Positions 22,031-32,585 of a DNA stretch of 64,000 nt are shown here, piece after piece. The stretch spans positions 3,038,001 to 3,102,000 of the forward strand of contig JAPNXP010000013.1 of assembly GCA_028753945.1 (NCBI GenBank), written 5' to 3'. The translations under genes and the position numbers were made by a program. The first letter of the stretch is position 1; every line of letters starts with the position of its first letter. The stretch comes from Hexactinellida sp. DTS-2022. Taxonomy: Eukaryota; Porifera; Hexactinellida. Under the pieces are notes generated by a model. That model was not told where the DNA came from. It made no database searches and saw only the letters and a list, made by a program, of their open reading frames with translations.

Positions 22031-24786
22031 ATAGCCTACTTTATATAAGGCCTACCATCACATGTACCATGGATGAAGTAGTGTACGATGAGAAAGTGAT
22101 AAACACAGTTCAATGTTTTCAACTTCATTTTGAAATTAATCTGTTATAATAAATAATTCTAGTAAATTAATAGATTTTCTCTATTGAGTCTATATTGCTT
22201 ACTTAACAACAACAACGATAAGAATACATAAAGAATAATGTGGGTTCAAATAACAATAATAATAACAAAAATATTAATAGAAGAGTAGCCTTTTGGTGTA
22301 TTTCATTAATGTGAGAACTTCTTCAGTTTTCGCATTTCTATACCTTTAGATGCAACAGCGGAGTTATAATTTTTAACCTTGTTAGCTAGTAAACAGTTAG
22401 CGCAAGTTAAAATAAGATTTTTTAGGATAGTCAAAATAGAGACACCACAAGAAATGCAACTCGATTTAGCAATCGCATCAGTCTCTTCTAAGAATATCAA
22501 GGTTACTTCCACAATAATTTTTCTGGATGATCCTTGCATCAATATCGCCAACAAGTTGTCTTTGCTTTCTATTGCAATTAACGTCTTCCATAAAGTTACT
22601 ATAGATTCGAGGATAAACTCAGATGGATACTTTAGGCCACCACGGTCAGTTAATTGCAAAAGCCTGAACTCGGGTTGTGAATCTTCATCAATGGTCATAA
22701 GATCAATGCAAACATGACATGGCTGAGTTATTTAATATACAGTATTTATGTACTGCATAACCAGCAATAAAAGCTAATGACTGAAGAGTCTGTAAACTAC
22801 ATTCAATGGAAGTTAGATCATCAATTTAATCCCAGACTAGTTGGACATCGATTTCATCGCCATTATTCGTATCAAGGGATGAGTATGAATCAATAAATGT
22901 CTGAATTGAATATAAGCCACAATCTTGTTGTGAAGCAAAATCTTTATTATGTTGGATAACTTGAGGCGGCGTTCATGTTTCAATGATTTGAAGATATGAG
23001 ATATGATAGTTTGAACCTGACATCATACGATATAGGCCAAAGTGATGTTCCAATGGATCTGTCTGTAAAAAGGATGTCAAAAGATAGTTAAATCCACAAA
23101 ATCCAGTAAATGCTTAGTTATTTGAGGTAATACAGTACAAGCAAGTTTAAAACTGGTAAAGGTTTGTTTACTTAACTTTCCTACATTTCCTGGCAAGGCC
23201 AGTCAAGTCTCTAACCAAATAACAACACAAGCTAAGAATGAAAATCGTTCGTCCTGGTATGTTAGAGGTCTTGAGATATCATCATTCAAACGTTTACCTT
23301 TAAGTGGGGAATTTATGTTGAAAAGTTTCCAAATTTGAAGAAGCATTTCAACAAAGTCGTGTGTATTGTTTCGGTCTTCTTGGTTACGGAGTTCATTCAG
23401 TAACTTCAGAGCTGCAGCAGTTAATTCGTTGAATACTTTCAAAACAAGTTTCACATTTTGGCGCTCAATAGCAGAAGGATAACAAGCTTTGATAGTCAAG
23501 CTAGGAGCTAACTTAGCTAAGGATTCTTTCTCTAAATTATAGAGGAGACGCACAACACTAAAAGATGCAGAGTAAACTTGAACAGGATACACACAGTAAT
23601 CCAGCTTAATGTTCTGAAAGTTGGGAAAGTGATTATAACATTATATCTCCTTCTCTTCTTGTAAATACCCACAATCTCTAGTTGGCCAAGAATAAATTGT
23701 AATCTTGGCAAATCGGAACAATTGGATTCTGTTTCATCACTATCTAATATATTACATATGGCCTCCTCAATATGTTCTTTTGCTTTAGAGATATGGTGAG
23801 GATGTTTCTTCTGAGGGGAAGAGCTAAGTTTCAGAGTAATCTCTGTAAACAGCGTTTCAATTTGTCGGATATCAGTGATAGAGATAAGTGAGAGAGAAAT
23901 GGACTCCCCATATATATATATCCGTCCACAGATAAAAAAGAATTTATTTCAAGAGAAACATCTCACAAATATTATGATTTTCCATCTTAGGCAAAAAAAT
24001 CTCACACAATTATCTGTTTAGTCCAAACTAACCAGTCAGTTGGGATGGTTATCAAAGCTAACTTATCTCGTATTTCTTGTATACAACCAACACGAAACTT
24101 CTCCATTTCTGTATTCTCTGATCTCAAGCTGAGATTAGTTGCTTGGTTCAATAAATCTTCCTCTTTGGAGTCGGAAGAGAACCGAGTTCGTTTGATTCTA
24201 ATTGAAGGGGTAGAGTAATAATAAGACGGACAACCAGGAAGGAGAGAGCGGACAGCGCCAGGATTTAATTGGGTCTTCCTCGCGGGACCTCATAGGATGT
24301 GCCGTCTCCTCTGGGTACCGTGTGAAAATATTGAATATCTTCCTTCGGAAAATGCTTTGCACACACATACACCATTTGAGGAAAGAAATATCCTCACGAT
24401 GGAGAGCACGTATTCAGGCATGTCGTAACTCAGGTGGACCATCTGGAAGTTTAAAAACTGGGACGCGCTCTTCTGGGGTATATTACCCCTACAACCAGGG
24501 GCAGAACAGTTCGTCATGAGAAAAATTTAAATATCTAACTAATTAAGAGAAACAAAGTTAATATAGTACTAGGAAGTGCTTAAAATATTGGTGGAAGGAG
24601 AATTGTATTAATTAATTAATAAAAATTAACAAAAATCAGTAATAGTTGATCCAACTATTTTTTAAATATTTCTAACTGTACAGAGATAAATGTAAATAAC
24701 TATGGGTCAATAATAATATCGTACATTACTTCATCCTGGGTGCAAAATATCAGCTTTGATGGTAGGCCTTATATAGAGTAGGCTAT
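22031..24786 (-). mobile_element. P-B family element, copy 2, with TIRs and empty site
   Basis: Left end ATAGCCTACTTTATATAAGG then CCTACCATCA; right end (inward) ATAGCCTACTCTATATAAGG then CCTACCATCA. The flanks are GGAATTATC on both sides (22022-22030 and 24787-24795), and the uninterrupted repeat X copy at 17400-17645 has this word once. The duplication is 7 bp if the terminal C and G belong to the element, or up to 9 bp if they do not. It contains broken THAP, catalytic and C-terminal segments. Confidence 0.85.
22306..24517 (-). pseudogene. THAP/P-type transposase remains (P-B copy 2)
   Basis: From right to left on the minus strand: a broken THAP finger (24517-24290, NCSAPGCRGN), identical in lesions to copy 1; the RNase H-like segment at 23640-23203 (YPSAIERQNVKLVLKVFNEL); LQTDPLEHHFGLYRMMSGSN at 23094-22976, the post-catalytic block; and the C-terminal block LLQLTDRGGLKYPSE with SCISCG at 22698-22306. 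The N-terminal coiled part and the first catalytic half are deleted. The THAP stop and shifts show it cannot encode transposase. Comparison with 51766-54658 gives the order and spacing of all blocks. Confidence 0.8.
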
Positions 24787-24845
24787 GGAATTATCTATTA
24801 CAATTCTATAACTTTTATTAAATTTAGTTGTTTGCTTAGGTTAGA
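24787..24845 (+). repeat. Repeat X, second copy (right part)
   Basis: GGAATTATCTATTACAATTC then ACTTTTATTAAATTTAGTTG, continuing the copy split at 22030. It matches 17546-17590. Confidence 0.75.
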
Positions 24846-25490
24846 TAATATGTTTTGTTTGTGTGGGATAATCAATAATAATAATAAACTTCAGACATTC
24901 TGAATCATATCAGAGTCTTAGTAAACAAAGGCGCCCACAGACCCCTAAAAGATACGCACATTGTTGTCAGGAAATTTTGTTAACAGTGTGGATGCGAGCG
25001 GAACAAGCATCCCTACTGAATTTTGAATAATGGTCTGTTTCAACCCTCTTAGGAAGCATGTGGGCTTTATAAGAACGAGACTCAACAGATGTTCACAGAA
25101 GCTATATACACGTATTATGTTACATCTTCACAACTTTTTTGTAGGAAATTTTTGATACCAAAGAATATACAATATAATTGTACAATTAACACAATGCATT
25201 AACAATTAACATCGATCAGTTGTAACACAATTATAGCACTATACTAATTATTAGCATGATTGTGGATTACAGTCAGCGTTCGGCCTTAACGCCAATTTGA
25301 ACAGCCAGTGGCCGGTCAAATCGACTCTGTATCTGCTCAAAATTACTTCCATAATGTATTCTGCACCCATCAAAATCGAAAGCAAGACCATTTAGCTGGG
25401 ATGGGGAATGTTTTCCTATCTATTCGAAGGTTGCAGGTAGTAATTAAGCTTAGTATACGCACTCAATTTAGAGATTTTGCGTGACACCGA
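24846..25490. other. No gene recognised
   Basis: About 650 bp of AT-rich sequence with no long frames, no clear repeats shared with the rest of the window and no recognisable motifs. Confidence 0.5.
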
Positions 25491-25619
25491 AGTTATATTG
25501 TATTTATGTGTTGAAAAAGTATCGTATTCCCCCCCGCAAGCGTTACGCCGTTTTCTGAAATTTGTCGGTCTATGAAGCCGGCACGAGGCCGCCCGAATGT
25601 GGCCCGTATCTTGGAATAG

Positions 25620-25790
25620 TTAACACTGATTACAGTGGTCTTAATTATTATTTGAGAGCAGTGATGTAGATGAACGAAGTGGAATTTCAGTGTCACTATT
25701 TGTATACTTTGGACAATATATATTTTTTGCATCAAAAGAATCAATTATATTTTTGCATCAAAAGAATCATATTTTTGCATCAAAAGTTAA
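25620..25790 (+). repeat. Sat B partial unit
   Basis: Contains TAGATGAACGAAGTGGAATT, TCAGTGTCACT, GACAATATATATTTTTTGCA and three TTTTGCATCAAAAG words. It ends at the start of the MULE-like fragment. Confidence 0.6.
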
Positions 25791-26595
25791 ACAAAGGCTA
25801 TATATGACGAAGTACAAAAAATAGGTCTTTGTAAATTATACAAACTTAACAAAACAGTTAAAAATTGGGTTCACCATCTAATGTCGCTACCATTTTTACC
25901 AGAGGAAGACATTCGCCCTACATATTTAGCCAGTCATTTGTCATTAGTGGGACTTACTCCTGCTGAATTGGAACTTGTTAGCTCTTTTAAGAAATATTTT
26001 GATAAAACATGGCTAGACGGAAACGAAAGCTTACCCGTATTTTACTACAATTTCAGTACGAATAATGGTGCTGAATCCTATCACAAAAGCCTAAAGTCCA
26101 AAATCAAGAGTAATCATCCAAACATATGGAAATTTGTGACCTACTTAGAAAAAGTCATGTCAGATTACAATTTAGAATTCAGGAGGTTGATTGATGGATT
26201 AGAAACTACAAGAAATCCTATCCCAAATCTCGCTTAAATGCTGAACTTCGAAGTGAGTATAAAACAAAATATTTAGATGGAGCTACACAGCTATCGAATA
26301 TCTAAATTTAATATCGTTAACAATTGGAGGAGAAAACAAAATCGTGAGATTATTAAGTACAACTAATGAACTTCACTCTATAACAGGAGAATCAGACACA
26401 TCTGACGATGAAGAAACTACAGAAATTCGATGTTATGTATCTCTACAAGAAAGAATTGAAAACTTTGCGTTTCTACATGATAATATTGCTCATGCTGGAT
26501 TCTGCGAAAGATGTGCAAATGAATTACACATATCTAACCGTGAATGTCCTATTTTCCGTGGGAAAATCAATGGCATAATGAAGATCTTCCAATAA
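25791..26595 (+). pseudogene. MULE-type (Mutator-like) transposase C-terminal fragment with RING-like tail
   Basis: The frame entering before the ATG at 25881 reads AIYDEVQKIGLCKLYKLNKT, then LPFLPEEDIRPTYLASHL, then TNNGAESYHKSLKSKIKSNH and PNIWKFVTYLEKVMSDYN. The LPFLPxxDI...TNNxxExxH...HPxIWxF order is the C-terminal part of MULE transposases of the FLYWCH-associated kind. After a frame change near 26225 there is KSYPKSRLNAELRSEYKTKY. A second frame (26344-26595) ends FCERCANELHISNRECPIFR, which resembles the end of a RING finger (CxxCAxxLxxxxxxCPxCRxxI) with Phe in place of the last Cys. The DDE catalytic core is absent, so it is a 3' fragment. Confidence 0.6.
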
Positions 26596-26639
26596 TTATT
26601 GATTCTGATATTTATAATTATACCTTATGTCTCATTATA

Positions 26640-26985
26640 TACATTATTAAGTTTCTACACATCATAATAACTAACATTCGATCGAATTGCAACTCGAATA
26701 AATTTGGATCTAATTCCAATATAATAACTTGCGATCATTTTCCAACTTCGATAAAAACTTTCGATCAAATTCCAACTTGAATAATTCTCAATATAATTCC
26801 AATATAATAACTTTCGATCAAATTCCAACTTGAATAATTCTCAATATAATTATAGTAAAATAACTTTCGATCATTTCAACTTCGGTAAAACTTCGATCAA
26901 ATCCAACTTGAGCTTTCGATCAAATTCCAACTTGCATTTTCGATCATTTTCCAACTTGAGTTTTCGATCAAATTCCGCGTTCCCG
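26640..26985 (+). repeat. Short interspersed words, TTTCGATCAAATTCCAACTT
   Basis: The words TTCGATCAAATTCCAACTTG and CAATATAATTCCAATATAAT recur irregularly about ten times. Unit lengths vary (about 20-50 bp). It follows the MULE fragment and may be its 3' region. Confidence 0.7.
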
Positions 26986-26989
26986 TGAG

Positions 26990-28995
26990 GACACCTCTGA
27001 CAATATATAATTTTTGCCATCAAATGAATCATCCGGCAACGACCTTATATCTTCGAATTTATCAATTTGGGAGTTTTTCAGTCATTGGAACAAAAAATGG
27101 TTATTCTTGATTAATGCCTCTGAGATTATTTGAAATGAATTCAGTTTAATTTCAGGGGAACTGTTATGATACTTTTGACTATACAGTAGAACTCGGTTAA
27201 GACGTGCCACCTTGGGAGAGAAAAAAAACTACGTACTAACCGAGGTACGTCTTATCCGTATGCATAATCCACAAGTCGAAATAATGACTTTTCCAATGAT
27301 GTGAATCGATGTATGGTATACAAGTGTATAACATACTTAACGATATGATTAAAGTATTTTAGTTGTCACCTACTCACTTAAACTAAATAATACCTGAGTT
27401 CTGCTGATAGTTTTCTAGAGTACGTACTAACCGAATTAAAATACATACATTTTATTTAATTGGGAATATAAATTGGTAGTTTGGTACGTCTTATCCGAGT
27501 ACGTATTAACCGAATCATTTATACTGGATCAGATAGGAGGAAAATCGGTTATTAGAGAACAGTACGTAATATCCGAGAGTACGTCTTAAGTATTAACCGA
27601 ATCATTTACACTGGATCAGATAGGAGGAAAATCGGTTATTAGAGAAAAGTACGTAATATCCGAGAGTACGTCTTAAGCCGAGTACGTACTAAGCGAGTTC
27701 CACTGTATTAAATTTTTGCACCAAAATAATCATCCGGCAACGACCTTATATCTTCGAGTTTATCAATTTGTTACATTTTGACAAGTAATTCTTCCCAAAA
27801 ATGCTTTCACTTGATTTTAAGCACTTTAATGAATATAGATGAACGAAATGTAATTTCAGGAGCACTGTTTTGACACTTTTGACAATATATTATTTTTAGC
27901 ATCAAAAGAAACAGCTGGCAACGTATAAACTTATAATTTTTCTATTTGGGAGTTTTCTGACAGTATTTGGTTGGACCAAAAAATGTTTTTTCTTGATTTC
28001 AACCTCTGAGATGAGTGTAAATGAACGAAGTATAATTTAAGGGTAATTGTAATGACACTTTTGAAAATATTTAATTTTTGGCATCAAAAGAATCAGCAGT
28101 AAACGACCTTAAATCTTCGAAATAATCAATTTGGGAGTTTTTTGACAAGCAATCCTCCAAAAAATGTTTACTTGATTTTTAGCTCTTAAATGAATGTAGA
28201 TGAACAAAATGTAATTTCAGGGCACTGTTTGGACACTGTAGACAATAAATATTTTTTCTCATCAAATGAAACACCTGGAAAACTCCTTAAACTTATACTT
28301 TTTCAATTTGGGAGTTTTTTGACAGTATTTGGACCAAAAAATTGTTTTTCTTCGTTTAAACCTCTGAGATGAGTGTAAATGAGTGAAGTATAATTTCTGG
28401 GGAATTGTGAGGACACTTTTGAAAATATTTAATTTTTGGCATCAAAAGAATCAAACCGGCAACGAACTTATATCTTCGAATTTATCAATTTGGTGGTTTT
28501 TTGACAGTAATTGAACCAAAAAATGATTTACATGATTCAAAGCTCTTAAATGATTGAAATTGAACGAAGTGCAATTTCAGGGTCACTCTCTGGAACCCTT
28601 TGATGACATATAATTATAATTATCAAAGGTAACGTCCTGCAACGAACTTAAATCTTTTAATTTATCAATTTTGGTTTATTGAAAGTTATCTACAAAAAAA
28701 TAGTTTTTCTTGATTTAAAGCACCTAAATGATTGTAAATGAACGAAGTGCAATTTAAGGATCACTGTCTGGACACCTTTGATGACATATAATTATACACT
28801 TCGATTGAAACTGCCGGAACGACCTTAAATCTTCGAAATTCACAAATTTTGGAGTTTTTGACATTCATTACAAAAAAATGGTTTTTCTTGATTTAAAGCT
28901 CTTAAATTATTGTAATTGAACGTTTTCAATTTCAGGGTGACTGTCTGGACAACTTTGATGTCATATAATAATAAACATCAAAATAAACTGCCGGC
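26990..28995 (+). repeat. Sat B array, about 8 units of roughly 180 bp
   Basis: Each unit has CGACCTTAAATCTTCGAATT, TATCAATTTGGGAGTTTTTT, GACAGT, CCAAAAAATG, TGAATGTAGATGAACGAAGT, GGAATTTCAGG, GGACACTTTTGACAATATAT and TGCATCAAAAGAATC. Some adjacent units alternate between two variants (AACCTCTGAGATGAGTGTAA against AGCTCTTAAATGA), suggesting a higher-order dimer. A pogo-type MITE interrupts it at 27184-27705. The last units (28296-29002) are repeated at 33734-34261. Confidence 0.85.
27184..27705. mobile_element. pogo-type MITE in Sat B
   Basis: Left end CAGTAGAACTCGGTTAAGAC, right end (inward) CAGTGGAACTCGCTTAGTAC, with TA on both sides (27182-27183, 27706-27707). The ends are imperfect inverted repeats and TACGTACT/CGTCTTA words recur. 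An 85-bp internal block (about 27505-27590) is duplicated in tandem. No coding. Confidence 0.8.
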
Positions 28996-29002
28996 AACTT
29001 CC
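28296..29002 (+). repeat. Left direct repeat of the retroelement (Sat B units)
   Basis: Near-identical to 33734-34261 apart from one extra 180-bp unit. Identity is much higher than between ordinary Sat B units of the array, so the two copies share a recent origin. Confidence 0.75.
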
Positions 29003-29870
29003 CAACCCAATCCAATCGCCCTCGCCTCCAGCTATACAACTAGAACAAACAAACGCAGCTACAACAAGTAGCCCCCCTCCTCCTGCTCCACAACAACCTG
29101 CAAACCTACTAACACCAGCAACTTCCCCCCCAAGGCAACAAGACACAAATCCAACAGCAAATATACTAAACAACATATTGCGAGAACAAAGAACTAACGC
29201 CCAAAAACCTATACCAACAGAAGGTTTTAACATACTAGAACTTGCAGAAGATTCAGCACTACGAATGATACTAGAAGACAGAGACTCTCACTTTCTATTA
29301 CACACACCCGGCAATGCCCCCTTCGATACACCAGCAACAAAAATACATGAACTAGCACTAATGTCCAGTCTAAATGCAGTCATAGAGTCTGTTCCTCACA
29401 CAGTCATCACCCTCTATACAAACCTAACAGTCGCAGCATGCTACGAACGGCAAAACAAAGACATCCCACTAGAGATGCAATACACCGCCCTCCCGAACGG
29501 CGCAGCCTACCCATACAACAAGCAAGCAGAAGCCTACGGCATCGACAAAATCATAGATAGAACTTGCGAAATTAGCCCAGGGAAACTCCCATTACTCAAT
29601 CACCCAAAGTTTAAAAGCAACACTTATCCAGCAATACAGCACCAACTCAACCTAAAAGATAACAGAATGGCGAGACTCTTTCTCGGAACACTCCTGCAAA
29701 CATATTTGCGTAACTGCGAATACCTATCACACCAAAAGGCAAAGAAAAGTCCTAGAAACCAAACCTACGCCTCGATTGCTCAGATAAGCTATTGCAAAAT
29801 AAACCTAAACGAATCTTCCCCATGCGCCCAATCCAGAATAACACCCGGTACCCGTGCGCTAAATGCATAG
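28990..29870 (+). CDS. ORF1 of the A/C-rich retroelement, unknown
   Basis: An open frame with no ATG near its start enters from the repeat at about 28990. It begins with a Pro/Ala/Gln-rich stretch (QSPSPPAIQLEQTNAATTSS, then PPPPAPQQPANLLTPATSPP) and continues with a more globular part including FNILELAEDSALRMILEDRD, CYERQNKDIPLEMQYTALPN and ARLFLGTLLQTYLRNCEYLS. It ends at a TAG at 29868. I recognise no domain. Position upstream of the reverse transcriptase and the low-complexity N-terminus make a gag-like or nucleic-acid-binding role possible, but that is inference. The coding stops where the next frame (29792 on) begins, so a single frameshift probably joins them. Confidence 0.45.
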
Positions 29871-30770
29871 CAACCGCGACAATCTTAACAACAACGGAAA
29901 AGAAGTATACCGAAAACCTTACCATCCGTATCCGCAATAGATCGCTAGATGACTACGAGCAGTCCCTACCCCTATGCCTACGCAAGAGATTTAGAGACAT
30001 CTACAACACACTTACAGAGGGAATTCCTAATCACCAGGAATCCACCGGTTGTCCCCTCTCCCTCCAGCAAGAAAAACGAGCAATTTTCCACCAGGCAGCC
30101 CCAAAAAAATGACTACGGAGCAAACACAAGTCCTGAAGGTTGCAGTAATAACAGCGTGCAAGCAACATAACTTATGTGCTAAATGCGGACGCACACCAGC
30201 AACTGAAAGATACCACAGATTCTGCCGCGCAGACCCACGCAACTGCCCTACACCTAAAACACCAGAATGTTATAATAGAACATGCACACACCCCCTCCAC
30301 CCCCAACCCAGTCTATGGCGAGCAGATGAGTACACTCTTAAGTACAGACTCTCCGCCAATCCCCGGATCACCTTCACCCCTTTTTGCTAAGGGAGTCAGG
30401 GCTCAGTGCCATCCCCGATTCCCTCCAATCAGACATTTACATTAATCACAATTGCAGTATCTGCGAAAACCAAACAACACCAGAAAGAAAATCTCTCGAA
30501 CATCATAAACTAATTACTAAATATCATAATATACCTAAGAACATATCTCCCCCTAATCCAATGCCAACAAATTGGACCTATAAACCTCCACCAGTTTTCA
30601 TACCAGTCACCAGCAAACTAGAAACAGGAGTACTTCTCCAACAACTTATGGAATTTGGAATGTCCTTCCAACCAAAACAAGATTGCAATCCACAATTGCA
30701 ATCTTGTTTTGGTTACACCTTTCCAGCACCTCCTAAATCTGACAACCAACACCCCACCACTAACACAGTT
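29792..30770 (+). pseudogene. Cys-rich region between ORF1 and the reverse transcriptase
   Basis: Three overlapping frames read in succession. The first (29792-30112) has YPCAKCIATATIL and SLPLCLRKRFRDIYNTL. The second (30049-30390) has HNLCAKCGRTPATERYHRFC, then RNCPTPKTPECYNRTCTHPL. The third (30384-30773) has HNCSICENQTTPER and a Pro-rich tail. CxxC and CxxH/C spacing suggests several small zinc-binding motifs. The third frame is the same frame as the reverse transcriptase and is separated from it only by a TAA at 30771. The order of pieces suggests one ancestral polyprotein broken by two frameshifts and one stop. Confidence 0.5.
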
Positions 30771-30776
30771 TAACAT

Positions 30777-32029
30777 AGACCCCGTAGGGAAAAAACATAC
30801 ACAAAATTTAATAACCTACTCAAACAAATCAAAAGCGCGATAAAGCAAGAAAACCTAAGCATCGTATCCTGCGATAAAGGCCCAGGACTCATACTGATAC
30901 AAAACAAAACCCTGCAAGAGACGTATAACAAATACCTCGCCGATAATGCTATTCCAACCAGTACCAATTGCATCCTATATGCACTAGCAGCCATCAAACA
31001 TAGCCTCCTAAATGTAGACAGAGCAGTCACCTTAAACAAAACAGACGATAGAATACCCACATTCTACTTCAAAATAAAAACTCACAAGGAAGCATTTGTA
31101 ACCGCGACAACAAAATTTGCAGAAATTTATTCGTACAACTTAGGACCGAAAACAATAGCAAAAATCGCCAGGCCAATTGTAAATCACAAAACATCAATTA
31201 CATGCCTAACTTCAACATATTTAAGGAAACACATAAAACCGATCATAGAACAAAGCCCCTACCTCACACAGGACATATTCCAGACAATTGACCAACTCTG
31301 CAGACTAGGACGCCCACTCGAAATACACACTGGAGATATCGAGGCCTTCTATCCTTCCACACCGCACTACCTGGTACTAGATGTCTTTCAACACTACCAT
31401 CCCAGCAAACATCTGGAATATGAACTCCTAACTAACCTACTTAAATTCAACTTCGTTACAGACGGAGCTAATTTCTACGATATGGGAAACAAAGCATACC
31501 AATGGGTCTACCACTCGCCCCAGAATTAGCCCGTATGACCACAGCGTACCTACTCAAAGATTATCAACAGCCTATAGGACACACCCTAACCATCTATTTT
31601 GATGATGTGTCAGCCACATACCCAATCGAAAACATTCCACTAGACCCCTTCAACCTCAAACCAAGACCTCCCAACCAAACACAGGACGCCAAGTACGACA
31701 CAACCAACAAGCAATTCAGTCCCTACACGCAAGCCTACCGACAATGCGTACCACTTCATCCCCACTCTCACCACCCATCTCGCAAACTCTGCGAAAAGAC
31801 ATACCACGGGTCAGCTTTCCGAGCAACGCTTATAGGAACAAATCCTGCAAATACACTAACACACCTCCTAGAAAAATACGTACCAGCACTCAATAGATTA
31901 GGCCATAGACCACTCGAAGTTATCATAAATTTAACAGAAATAACATATTTCCCCACCAAAACAATAAAAGAACCCCAACCCTACCTACCTATAATACATA
32001 TACCTACAGCAACACAAGACCAACAATAA
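30777..32029 (+). pseudogene. Penelope/telomerase-type reverse transcriptase with YFDD box
   Basis: From 30777 an ATG-less open frame encodes SIVSCDKGPGLILIQNKTLQ (the DKG block at the N-terminus of Penelope-like RTs), FYFKIKTHKE (about 31067-31092, the IKxHK block), ARPIVNHKTSIT (about 31167), and GDIEAFYPSTP (about 31332, first catalytic Asp). A one-base shift near 31500 leads to GLPLAPELARMTTAYL and the catalytic box LTIYFDDVSATYP (YFDD at 31595-31606), then a thumb-like tail to 32029. The HK, RPIV, DxxxxYPSxP, GLPxxP and xxDD order is that of Penelope-like RTs and telomerase relatives, not of jockey, DIRS or LTR elements. Most Penelope-like elements I know have YVDD or YIDD rather than YFDD. 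Only one frameshift and one upstream stop damage it. Confidence 0.65.
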
Positions 32030-32040
32030 CTAAACTGCGG

Positions 32041-32585
32041 CCTCTTGCCAAAGAAGAATTTAAACTTATGCCCAAGTTGCCATTAGCACCACGCAAAGGT
32101 CTACTATCGTATAATCCACCCTTAAAATCAACTAAACATAGTACATTCCAATGCAGCAACCCAGAATGCGTTAACTGCCTGAATTATAAAGCAATAGTCG
32201 ATACGAACCTCCCTATAGCAATAATTCCCTGCACTCGAATAAGAGGACTATACTTCCTATACCATAAAAGCAACGAAAATAACAACAACAACCAACAGCA
32301 CTTTTACATCCAACACACCAATCTAACCAAAGGACCACTGGGAACCACATGGCAACCTCAATTGAATAGGACTACATCTAACTCATAATAACATCCAATG
32401 GCAATTCTTAGATACTTTCCCAGCAACATACAACATCCCTCTCAGCGGAGAGACAGACAAACAAACAAGATGGACGAAACGACTCTACGAACTATTCCCA
32501 GGCTGCCATATCCACAACACTAAAAGCCTGAAGCTCTTCTATCAACAGCAAACACCTGCAAAGGAAACTACACAAACAACGTAAA
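32041..32585 (+). pseudogene. Cys motif plus possible GIY-YIG-like endonuclease remnant
   Basis: The frame 32068-32388 begins after the RT and reads LPLAPRKGLLSYNPPLKSTK, then FQCSNPECVNCL, a short Cys cluster like the linker before the GIY-YIG endonuclease of many Penelope-like elements. It continues GLYFLYHKS (32245-32271) and HFYIQHTNLTKGPL (32299 on). GLY and FYIQHTNL could align with GIY and YIG, but the second Gly is replaced by Gln and the usual downstream Arg is missing. After a stop at 32386-32388 another frame reads NIQWQFLDTFPATYNIPLSG and RWTKRLYELFPGCHIHN, which resembles the Trp/Leu/Pro-rich end of such endonucleases. This is a weak, inferred match. Confidence 0.35.

Noticed and set aside
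30777..31528. Telomerase reverse transcriptase
   Set aside because: Shares IKxHK and RPIV style blocks, but the length, upstream Cys-rich ORFs and flanking repeats fit a mobile element; no telomerase-specific N-terminal text is visible.
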